Source: a virus. Taken from it: a DNA stretch of 53,852 nt. The DNA lies in the IMG/VR virus record IMGVR_UViG_3300001679_000055, positions 1-53,852 of that record; one strand, 5' to 3'. Below the pieces are notes generated by a model. The model made no database searches. It was not told the origin of the DNA and saw only the letters and a program-made list of their open reading frames with translations. Numbering within the stretch: position 1 is the stretch's first letter; every line of letters begins with the position of its first letter. The position numbers and the translations under genes are program-made. This document shows positions 42,201 through 49,700 of the stretch, piece after piece.

Positions 42201-45200
42201 TCTACCTCACCTCGTAAGAATTTTAAAGCTTCAGCATGTTCTTTAGGGTTGATACCTTTTGGTTTAGCATTGGATTGAATAGTATTTACATTTTTATCAC
42301 CAAGGAATACATTATTACCCTCTGTTCGTTTTTTGATGACAGGTTTACCATGTCTTAATATAACAAACGGTTGAGAGCTAGCTTGTTTAGATATACGTTT
42401 AGGTAGAATGCTTGAAGCATCTACTTGAGATAACAAAGTTATTGCTAAGATGCCTAAGGCATTAGATAAAGTATCTTGTAATTCTAGTGGCGATAGAGGG
42501 TAGTCTTTAAGTTCCTCACTACGTTTATTTACAGCTTTGACATTTAGAGCATTAAGCACGTTTGCACCTATGTCTGTGTGCATCATATAAATAGGTATAC
42601 CTATCATTTTAATGGTGGATCTTTCTTGGTTAGTCAATTTGTCTTTTTGATTTAATCCTAGTACGCGCTTAACCATTACGTCATCTAAATTTTTAATAGC
42701 AGAAGCATCTGTACTAATGAAAGCCAGTGCCTGTGTAGCTAAAGCAAACAATACCTCATCAGGTAAAGTCTCAACACCTCTAGGGTCAACAATATGTAAT
42801 ATGTTTAATATATTACTGGAGCTAACACCCTCTTCTTCATTAATTTTGTGCCTGATAGGTTTCTTGTTGCCTTTAGAATCTAAATTAGCTGTCTTATAGA
42901 TTTCCTTAAACTGTTTGAAAGTTTCAGTTAATGTTTCAATATACTCTGGGCTAGCAACAATAGGCTCCATATTATTAGATAATCTGGTTTCATTGACTTT
43001 AGCCACTGCATTTTCTGCTTGCGTTTTAATAGTGTCAGCTGTTACTTCACCTGTAGGAGTAAATACTCGTACCACTTCCCGTTTCTTATCTTTAACTTCA
43101 AGTAAGTTAGCAGCATTGCCTCCCTTGGTTTTAAATACAGGGACAAATTCTTGTATGTTATTAGACAAGATAGTGTCACCAGTTAAACCAACTACAAAAG
43201 TTTCAGAGGTTACTTCTGATTCTAACTCTTGTTGTACAACAGGGACAGGCTTAGCTTTAGTTACTGACTTAGTCTTAACAGCTTTGCGCATACGGGTAAC
43301 TTCACGCATAGCTACAGCATTAGCATGGTTTTCCCTTTTATGTCCTTGAGGGCGTTTTAAATTAGCTTCAGTGAAATGGGCCCTTTCGTGAGCTACAACA
43401 AACGTTTCCCATTCTTCATACGTCTTAAACGCATCTTCAGCATACGGGGTAACACCTTCCATCTTAGGATTAGTCCAAGCCTTTCTATCAAATGTAGCTT
43501 TAAGCTCAGCTTTATCTATAAGTATTTGGTTATTCTTTCTATCTGCTTGCGCACCAATACGTCGTTTACCATCAACAGATGAAGTAATGTTATCTACGTA
43601 CTTAATAGTCACAGCTGCTGCTAAATCTTTACTAATACCTTTGGCTGTAGAAGTTTCAGGATCAGTACCGAACATAATAGTATCTTCTTCCACACTTTTA
43701 GAAGTCTCATCCTTTACAGACTCCGTCTGCCCGGCTTCGTCTTCAACTTTACCTTTATTAGAGGTATTTGCTACTATCTTATCAACGTCATTTACATTAT
43801 CAGAGTTACTAGATTCTGTATTAGCTTTACCTATGTCACTTAAACTACCTATATTATCTTTTTGTTCCTTTAACAGGTTTGTAATACTGGCTTCATCAGC
43901 AGATGTGTAGTTATTAGGATCTAATTTAACTTGTTCTTTAGCTGCGACAACCTGTGTAATCACTTCTTGAGTGGCCATACCATAGGCTGCTTCATTCTGT
44001 ACGGACTCTACAAAAGGTTTACTGTAATCTGAAAGAAACTTTTTGTTTGTATCTGTTTGAGATATGGCGTAATGACTTTTAGATTTATTAAAGTCCTGAG
44101 CATCTGTCAATACAACATCTTTAGGAAGTGCTTCACCATCTCTCATAATAAGAGGTTCAGCAGTTAAATCAGTCTTGTTAACGTAAACAATAGCAACGCC
44201 ATCTTCTTTAGAAGTTTCTAGAGCTTTAGTTAGAACTTCAGCCTTAGTATTCATGTGTTTAACAAAATTATCTAAGCGATTAAGTACTCGCTTAGTTGCT
44301 GTACCTTCGTCTGCCTGATTAGCATACATGTCGAAACTTTGATTAATACCTGATTCAGCATCTATAATCTCATGACTAACTATTTCAGTAGTCTTATCAC
44401 GGTTACTATCTAAATCTAAACGCTTCTTTTGGGACTTTAATAAAGCCTGTTGTTCAGTAGTAAGCTCTTCAGATTTATTTGCAAGTTCATCAAGGGCTGT
44501 AACATCAATTTCATTGATATTTAGTGATTGAAGTACATAGTCATTAGGATTTAGTTTATCGGCAGAACCATCTTTTAAACGTGTCACCTGTTCAGCAGCT
44601 ATATCTTCTAACACATATTGTGATTCATCTAGGATATCTACGTAGTCTTGGATATCAGCGTCTGTTTTGCCTTCTCTTTTCATTCCAGCAACAACTGTCT
44701 TAAGGTTCTTGTGGTGCTTTAACAAGCTAATGGCAGTGTCAGCACCTATAGCCTTATTGTTATCCATTTCACTTAATATAGTTAACACAGAAGTGTATGG
44801 GTTGTAATCCGTGGATTTAACATCCATTCCAGTTACAGCTGAAAAGTTTAGCCTGTTAGTCTCTTTAGACTTCTGGACAGTGTCAGTTTTTGCTTTAAGA
44901 CCCACTTCGATGTTTTCGCCGATAGTGTCTAGAGCTTGCTGTAAATCTTCTTTGATTGTAGCAATATGTTCGTCACGTTGAGTAGTGAATAAACCCTCTT
45001 TATGTGGCTCTTTATCAATACGTTCTTGAAAGTCTTCAGTAGTGTACTTAATATTAATATTTGCATTATCCTGCTCAAAGGATCTAACACGTTCTTTGGC
45101 TGCATTTACTGTGTCTACTGATTTTGCATTCGCTGATGTAAAGTTGCCAGCAGTAGCAAGAGCTCTATCAAGCTCAATCTGCTGCTCATACATTTTGATA

Positions 45201-47614
45201 CCTCTCTCGAGGCCTTTAATTAACCTAAAGTCAATGTCTGTCTGACTATTACCTTGCTTTAATGTCTCCAATAAAGCATAACTTAGATTAGCTACATGGG
45301 TAGTGTCTAGGATTTTTTTATCTAAAGACTTCTCTGCAATAGCTAATACGTTTATTTCGTCTAAATACGCGTCTATATCCATCCACTCAGTTCTAGCATC
45401 ACCATACTTAGGTTGAAATGCTTTTATCTTATCGCCACGTTTGGAAATTAATTTATCGACTAACTTATCTCTAGACTTTTCAACGTTAACTTTTTGCTTG
45501 TCACTTAGTGTCTCATCTTTTAATACTTCAGCACGTTTAGCTATCTTGTCTACCGTAGTCTTAAGACTAGGTGAGATAGTGTTTTTAGCTGCTTTAATTG
45601 CAGATACCGGAGCTGAGATTGAAAGACCACCCATAGCTTCATTAACGAAACCTTCACTAGCTTCAAAACCAGTAGGTGTTACTACACTACCGTCTTCCTG
45701 GATACCATGCTTAGCAATAGTCTCAGCAGTAGTAGACGTTAGACCTGAAATACCTTCAATAGTCGCAGGTACAAGTACTGCTGCAACAGGTTTAACTACC
45801 ATAGATACTAGAGGATTCTTAATACCTATTTCACTTACCCATGTAGTCAGGTTTGGAAGCCTGCCTGTAATGGCTTTAACACCCAATTTCTCTGCAGCGA
45901 TACTAACTACTGCCATAGAGTTTAATAATGCTAAATCAGATCCCTCTGGGACCTCACCATGTATGTCTGTGTACTCACGCTTGAAGTTCTCTTGCGCAGA
46001 TGCAATAGCAGCAGCTACACCTACATAAGGGATCATTAATTCACCCATGAATGCTGCAGATTCAACTAAGCTATGTACAGCAGATACTTTACGATTCTGT
46101 AAAGAATATACTAAGTAATCCCAACCACTATCATCGTAAATCTTCTCAGCTACTTTCTTTTCAAATCCTGACTGTCTACGGTTAACTTTACTGGCAGCTT
46201 CAGCTTCTTTAGCTAATGACTTATTGTCTCTAGCTACTCTGTTAATTACTTTAGAGTCTAAGCTTGATAAGTAAGTAAACTTAGGTTGTTGACTGAACAG
46301 TATTTCATCTTCTGATAGTTGATCACCTAATGCCAATTTAGTTTCAATGGCTCTATGGTTAGCTTGGTCTTCTTTAGAGATCACATCGTTTTCAGTAATG
46401 ACCTTGGAGTCACCGGTGTGGCCTAGCGCTTTTAAATCTCTATTCTGTGGGGATTGCCACCAGTTAGTGTGTGTACCTACTAATTGGTTCCATTGATCTA
46501 CACCTTCTAACTTTGTTAGTGGTCCATCATCTAGAGCTCTTTTGAATCCTTGATTTACAGATACTCCGCCTGAAGCTAGTTCGTTACCTACATTTGTCCA
46601 TGAGTTAACATCTGCTTCTGCATCTGGGTTAGCTTCAATTTCTTGCTTGTACCAACGAGCTTCTTCAAGTGTTAATTCTGTTTTGTAGAAACCTACTTTG
46701 TCTTTTCGTGCTGGGTAGTAAACAGAGAAACTGTTCTTACCAGTTACTATATTAACCTGCCCGTCTCTACCAGCTGCCTTAACATCTTTGGGAATCTCTG
46801 CAGTTTGTTCTTCAGGCATTGGGGTGCCCATAGCTCGTGCGTAACTAGCTCTCTTGTCTACATCGAGCATACGCTTTGATGCAACAGTGGGTATATCGTA
46901 ACCCTTCTTAAACTCTTCGTACTTATTGCCATTCGTAGCTTCATACGATTCACGAATAGCTGTTTGTTTATCGTTGTTGTCGAACCATCTGGTATTAAAC
47001 TCAGGTGTATTCATAGCAGCGTATAAATCTACACCTGTTTCTGGGTTAGATAATGTACTCTTTACACGCTTAGAACCGGCACGTTTCATATCACTTGGAT
47101 CGTATGAAACATCAACTTCAGGTAGGTACCATTGAGGCTCCATACCTTCATAGTCTGAGCGTTCCACAACACCCATTTCAGCGTCATAAACACCTTGACC
47201 TTCTGTAGCTAAAGCATTGAACTTAACGTCTGCTTTCTTACCCATCTCATAGACCATAGCACTGTTAACTTGGCTAACATCTATGTCCCATAATCTAGCG
47301 TAGTGTTCTTTTTGGTAGGGTCTTAATGTAGATTCGTTGCGGTAAGCACTGTGCTCTGCAGTATCGATATCATTAGCACGAGCACCGAAAGAAACACCTT
47401 CATCTGTAGTTAGATATCCAGAGTCAGCATCAGTACCTTTGCCTGCCATGTCATCAAACGTAGCATTAGTAGTATTCCATTCATCTAAGAATGGGACATT
47501 GCCTTGGCTTATTCGTTCTTGTTTCTCTTTTGACTTTTTGGCTATATCACTACGTTTCTTACGTATAACTTCATCGAAGCCTTTAAATTGGTCTTCGCCA
47601 GCATATATAGCCAT
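36203..47614 (-). CDS. Giant virion RNA polymerase (N4 gp50 type)
   Basis: A 3803-residue protein (N4: about 3500) packaged in the head and injected to transcribe early genes. The central T7-like domain shows QGRMMI (Arg1926, D/TxxGR-like), motif A AEIDGITNGYA with Asp2066, motif B RDLAKDPLMTTNYG (Arg2192, Lys2196, Tyr2204), and a probable motif C, NLDAHH with Asp2474. The spacing from A to C (408) is close to that of N4 (392). N-terminal and C-terminal regions serve entry. It also carries two zincin motifs: HERAH at 1409-1413 and HELIH at 2736-2740, the latter followed by YEFLAYALTNP (Glu2809). Hydrophobic segments near residues 530-640 and 3400-3450 may meet membrane. Start ATG at 47614 with AAGGA upstream. 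Confidence 0.95.
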   Translation of the reverse strand: MAIYAGEDQFKGFDEVIRKKRSDIAKKSKEKQERISQGNVPFLDEWNTTNATFDDMAGKGTDADSGYLTTDEGVSFGARANDIDTAEHSAYRNESTLRPYQKEHYARLWDIDVSQVNSAMVYEMGKKADVKFNALATEGQGVYDAEMGVVERSDYEGMEPQWYLPEVDVSYDPSDMKRAGSKRVKSTLSNPETGVDLYAAMNTPEFNTRWFDNNDKQTAIRESYEATNGNKYEEFKKGYDIPTVASKRMLDVDKRASYARAMGTPMPEEQTAEIPKDVKAAGRDGQVNIVTGKNSFSVYYPARKDKVGFYKTELTLEEARWYKQEIEANPDAEADVNSWTNVGNELASGGVSVNQGFKRALDDGPLTKLEGVDQWNQLVGTHTNWWQSPQNRDLKALGHTGDSKVITENDVISKEDQANHRAIETKLALGDQLSEDEILFSQQPKFTYLSSLDSKVINRVARDNKSLAKEAEAASKVNRRQSGFEKKVAEKIYDDSGWDYLVYSLQNRKVSAVHSLVESAAFMGELMIPYVGVAAAIASAQENFKREYTDIHGEVPEGSDLALLNSMAVVSIAAEKLGVKAITGRLPNLTTWVSEIGIKNPLVSMVVKPVAAVLVPATIEGISGLTSTTAETIAKHGIQEDGSVVTPTGFEASEGFVNEAMGGLSISAPVSAIKAAKNTISPSLKTTVDKIAKRAEVLKDETLSDKQKVNVEKSRDKLVDKLISKRGDKIKAFQPKYGDARTEWMDIDAYLDEINVLAIAEKSLDKKILDTTHVANLSYALLETLKQGNSQTDIDFRLIKGLERGIKMYEQQIELDRALATAGNFTSANAKSVDTVNAAKERVRSFEQDNANINIKYTTEDFQERIDKEPHKEGLFTTQRDEHIATIKEDLQQALDTIGENIEVGLKAKTDTVQKSKETNRLNFSAVTGMDVKSTDYNPYTSVLTILSEMDNNKAIGADTAISLLKHHKNLKTVVAGMKREGKTDADIQDYVDILDESQYVLEDIAAEQVTRLKDGSADKLNPNDYVLQSLNINEIDVTALDELANKSEELTTEQQALLKSQKKRLDLDSNRDKTTEIVSHEIIDAESGINQSFDMYANQADEGTATKRVLNRLDNFVKHMNTKAEVLTKALETSKEDGVAIVYVNKTDLTAEPLIMRDGEALPKDVVLTDAQDFNKSKSHYAISQTDTNKKFLSDYSKPFVESVQNEAAYGMATQEVITQVVAAKEQVKLDPNNYTSADEASITNLLKEQKDNIGSLSDIGKANTESSNSDNVNDVDKIVANTSNKGKVEDEAGQTESVKDETSKSVEEDTIMFGTDPETSTAKGISKDLAAAVTIKYVDNITSSVDGKRRIGAQADRKNNQILIDKAELKATFDRKAWTNPKMEGVTPYAEDAFKTYEEWETFVVAHERAHFTEANLKRPQGHKRENHANAVAMREVTRMRKAVKTKSVTKAKPVPVVQQELESEVTSETFVVGLTGDTILSNNIQEFVPVFKTKGGNAANLLEVKDKKREVVRVFTPTGEVTADTIKTQAENAVAKVNETRLSNNMEPIVASPEYIETLTETFKQFKEIYKTANLDSKGNKKPIRHKINEEEGVSSSNILNILHIVDPRGVETLPDEVLFALATQALAFISTDASAIKNLDDVMVKRVLGLNQKDKLTNQERSTIKMIGIPIYMMHTDIGANVLNALNVKAVNKRSEELKDYPLSPLELQDTLSNALGILAITLLSQVDASSILPKRISKQASSQPFVILRHGKPVIKKRTEGNNVFLGDKNVNTIQSNAKPKGINPKEHAEALKFLRGEVEHLEAITGMVVSKSGVYSEPLKEVQTKVAGSLSAVSTADQKLIRKLQDTPQTGMKGPLRLWRALSIKQKEDIAGVVNKDSEHWDRRDSFEAANSALRAEIEAMDEYADGIFYYKYGVQKQGRMMIKSAGINPMNSKIHRHLVAALSNPTVVDTPRLRNAFKVAVAAAFGAPIDKQSAVTSIRFFNEVYENPVVEAAVEVFKNNSATDVEIREAVMSVHNLKDDKGKPVFANKVHLIEGLAGLADYRPGASTQFTTDMTAEIDGITNGYAIALLQFGGHNLMASLQRVGVYDAKLGTEFGEWITDPENLDVYQELAKSMNDARDVSAIANFQLEAMLKAQKKNKDAGLYKGKIYDRMTKNAELKVNVLHALEEVHGEILKDGTLTDFARDLAKDPLMTTNYGAALASVLRKVSASAMDGLLDKMAAIQRNFNDGNTEEASKDAQRLDNAISELRGGTAKLGFVEILEKGNLDATLNVTEPSGKSTEHTRTNEKILREVQEGIEFVYGPMMDAGLKSLLGDPEDKNSMMGRRTELGNAFEWIYFFYLDAYEEKVKAIRDASDTNKISPEQKREIARSLLGTYYPRYKGPVHQSDTEADSFIAMISQKKSPDAESRIPVKLGHYVYEHTTSADGVMTLDQTKTSRLSMSAPSVNTDPASGGSKVQANVIQNLDAHHIAAVSMRFEFLSLYDAGQFSISDLDKGSKTYNDDFIKTNLENNVLGVVLEELKAVAALALKENRIKRATDAYREKSHQAVNTGNLKIRYSLNINKQIKALDYAHQGALKDLQEVKDLFAKNELVVNQMNWADLGKVKTNNGSLGSSNESASAEIEQTFSRSSISHLTQDIFDNLNDVFKDNYSSPEASREQREHLERILQKFIIPSASILDSTSVEVITRKTDKSGGEYNPVTGHVEVNIGRFKPKSFTQQTPQEVYIHELIHAISYRVINTDTKIRGDLDRLHREMSKEVTWEDFMHPEASADIKAEEKAAKELYDYLFGDKGKTKHAPYEFLAYALTNPGMIRKLKSTEAKRHTSDESTGLLQRFFNLLNRILTSFQENMFENRKHSATVHDQITNLAEEIVAINTDRRNALSRYLFRKGVSAKHSAANQKIIDFQNLVINKGIPKLHEVAQRRRDELKDKILPSDSLFSKIIRGVLVNVPLAALHLTPKEMRRYITNAHYVFKGEIAKTMRSVLREVAGITPQEFLDMVLESRQAVDANRAQTKESIAKILRNSFISDTEPTELELEAMTLLLLKTDAVSLLDEGKYSMEHIVKLIEDPKKLASAINIYEKLLGTANNSFYRLEIDGLSDYMVFGETETAHQYLNAYSITLDPKGDTKDEHAIDILASLQAIQKTINNSKSMQESLVNLAKREMDVDKEFNGFTEMLSQHRSFKQEAVIELFGKDRALMDKGYITVITDTDTDIIVEPLYVPELDGNGFPRTDSNGNPKMIDNAAILKRKGYKMVETLKGIKGIDQVELALFVGTNIVETPRTKGINSVTARKAKGTSLKSIIARNPKYEGMIKKVLSDFFIQENKKETKQLKTGQRTGKKQLIPITNSNNEIVDYRVSMSHALVKQHLNQDMNSIEILSSMFMRKADKAATLKVNARSVQLMMADADKNRTTKNAKKWVNIFDGDHKEEYFDTLPKQMRYDIEKNITYNKEGGKEFWVQEGLLDTIFGYKHRTLMNLPLIRDTHAVRRITGIVEKAIKGLVKTAVVAIVVKIPMVIRENITSNVIASIVHGIPPTYLTKHINRGWQDLEAYRDNMEELAELRHRVAARPELATKPAIIKKMKQLASDVNTSDMHMFMSSGLFSSITEDIHGFDMQTRSKTGKWIKDKTGVTVPKSISNVISMAYMSPDSKLGKSAMHATQISDFLFRYAMYKHKTEQQGASHTEAWSLITRLFVNYDQPMNRNIQYMNDLGIIMFVRYFLRIQSMVTNLARKEPLNLMAYLATEVALDADFADITDSSILGGKLLPTDGGIAKILKEVIIPPAWEISMGEGW

Positions 47615-47636
47615 GTTATGTCCTTAGTTGAAATTT

Positions 47637-49235
47637 TTAATTAGAGTTGAATCTTTTATAATAGTTTTGTAAGCTGCCTGTAGATGCCTTGTTAACCTCA
47701 CTATCACGTTTAAAGCCATTAGCTCTTAGGATATCTTCCCAATCACTTCTTGCGACATCGCTGATAGAACCTTCACCACCTGGTACTAGTGTATTTCCAG
47801 AATCACCTGATTGATCACCTAGATGGAACTCATCTGCACCAGCTTCATCAAATCTAACAATGTTAGCTAAGATGTAGTAAGCTCTGTTTCTCTCAGCTAC
47901 AGTGTACTGAGTATCACCTGGAGTGGTAACACCATCTTTTACAGTTTCTTCAACATGTCCAGCTCTAACAGCGAATAGGTTTCTATCTAGAACTTCAAAG
48001 AACTTAGTTATTGGGCTAGCATTTGGAGACCATTCATTAGAAACAGTAGCGTAGTTTTTAGTGAAGAAATCAATAGTCTTAGATTTATCCCATTGCTTAT
48101 TACTAGAACCCCAGTTTGAAACACCATTCTTAGCGCGATTTTCAGCTTTTTTAACCTCAATCTCTGCAAATGTATCAACAGCCTTTTCTTTCTTGTATTT
48201 ATCGAAGGTCTTAACAGCGTCTAAACGTGACTTAATTGATTTAAGACCTGAGTCTTCCATAAGTTGGTTAACAAACATCTTTCTAGCTTCAGTATCTGCA
48301 CCAGGAAAACTAGCTGCTGCTTCATTTATTAACCTAACACCCTCCATAAGATCTTGTTCTGTAATGTTTTCACTACCTAAATCAAATTTAGGCGATGTTG
48401 TTCTTAGGTGGTCTAACTTGTACGCATTAAGTTGATTGTAGAATGCCTTATCTTTAACGCCTGTAGCTACTGCTCCCTGTGTCAGTTGCTTAAGTATGTC
48501 TGCATTCTGGTAATTATTATTTTCCGTCAGACCAGATAAACTAGCATTAACAAAATTTTCTCTATTTACTTGTGCGACTTCTGCAGTTTTTTTAATTTCA
48601 TCACGACTTAAATTTAGTTTATCGTGATCTATATTTACAAGAAATTTGGCTAACTCCAACGGATTCTTTTTATTATTGTAGTTGTACGTTTGCATAGCAG
48701 TTAAGACTTTTTGGTCTGTTGCTTTATTATCTAATTTAAGCTTATCTAATAAATAAGGTCTCTGTTCAGCCCTAATCGAATTAGATTGTTTTGCATTTAC
48801 AGTTGTTTGTTTTGTAGCTTCTGCATCTAAGTTTAACTGCTCTAGAGATATAGCTCGTTGTTCTTCAGCAATCTGCATAGCTTGCGTTGTTTGTTCACGG
48901 GCTTGTAAATTAGAAGCTAACAAGTCTTCATGTGTAGCTATGTCTCTAAACGTTTGATTTTGTTCTTTAAATGACTGACCTAAAGTATCATTATTTATAA
49001 AACCATTGCCTTGTGTAGAGTAGTCAGTGTATAGAGCTTTAGCTTCCTCTTGGGTATTTGCACCCATAATAGCTGCAGTAGCTTTATCTGTTTGTAACTT
49101 AGAGTAGTCGTCACCGAAGCCTGTAATAGAGTCTAAAATTTGCTGTCTACCTGCGTTAGCCAACTTATCTGAATCATTCATAGCATTAAGAATGCCTGAG
49201 CTATTTGCGTACTGTACATTCTTCCAGTTATACAT
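47637..49235 (-). CDS. Internal virion/ejection protein (N4 gp51 position)
   Basis: A 532-residue, helical, Gln/Asn-rich protein directly upstream of the virion polymerase gene. The long helical regions (residues about 95-200 with EEQRAISLEQLNLDAEATKQ) suggest coiled coils, as in podovirus ejection proteins that form a channel. No catalytic motif was seen. The role is inferred from order. ATG at 49235. Confidence 0.65.
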   Translation of the reverse strand: MYNWKNVQYANSSGILNAMNDSDKLANAGRQQILDSITGFGDDYSKLQTDKATAAIMGANTQEEAKALYTDYSTQGNGFINNDTLGQSFKEQNQTFRDIATHEDLLASNLQAREQTTQAMQIAEEQRAISLEQLNLDAEATKQTTVNAKQSNSIRAEQRPYLLDKLKLDNKATDQKVLTAMQTYNYNNKKNPLELAKFLVNIDHDKLNLSRDEIKKTAEVAQVNRENFVNASLSGLTENNNYQNADILKQLTQGAVATGVKDKAFYNQLNAYKLDHLRTTSPKFDLGSENITEQDLMEGVRLINEAAASFPGADTEARKMFVNQLMEDSGLKSIKSRLDAVKTFDKYKKEKAVDTFAEIEVKKAENRAKNGVSNWGSSNKQWDKSKTIDFFTKNYATVSNEWSPNASPITKFFEVLDRNLFAVRAGHVEETVKDGVTTPGDTQYTVAERNRAYYILANIVRFDEAGADEFHLGDQSGDSGNTLVPGGEGSISDVARSDWEDILRANGFKRDSEVNKASTGSLQNYYKRFNSN

Positions 49236-49243
49236 AACTACTC

Positions 49244-49687
49244 CTAAGTATTAGCTACACTAAGTTTTTCTAAATCATAATCTCTGAATCTGTTTGAACG
49301 TTGGCTCTCACTTAAGAAACCACCAGCGTGAGCATTACGTTTATCTTCGACCTCTCGTATAGTAGCTAACTGTAAGCCTGCATTAATATCAAAAGACTTA
49401 GCATTTTGAGCTAACTGTTGTTCAGTAATTCGATTACGTTTTTCAGCTGCTTTGGTAGCTTCCATACCCTGCCACCAACCTAATGCTGCTGTACCTGCGT
49501 CAAGTGTACCCTTATTGAACCCAAAATCAAAGTCTTGGTTTAAACTATTACTATCCACAAAGCTGCCATCCAGGAATGAGTTTTGATCTGACCCTAACCC
49601 CATAAATTGTTGTCTGTTTGCTAATTGTAAGGCGTTAGCGTTCGTACCGCCCCAATAATTATTAAATTTGTTTTGATTGAATGCCAT
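49244..49687 (-). CDS. Small virion protein (N4 gp52 type)
   Basis: A 147-residue protein at the place and size of N4 gp52. Asn/Gln-rich N-terminus, a central Gly/Ala/Trp segment (TLDAGTAALGWWQGMEATKA) that could touch membrane, then a charged helix. It resembles small internal virion proteins such as T7 gp14 in layout. ATG at 49687. Confidence 0.65.
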   Translation of the reverse strand: MAFNQNKFNNYWGGTNANALQLANRQQFMGLGSDQNSFLDGSFVDSNSLNQDFDFGFNKGTLDAGTAALGWWQGMEATKAAEKRNRITEQQLAQNAKSFDINAGLQLATIREVEDKRNAHAGGFLSESQRSNRFRDYDLEKLSVANT

Positions 49688-49700
49688 AATTGGTCTCCTA

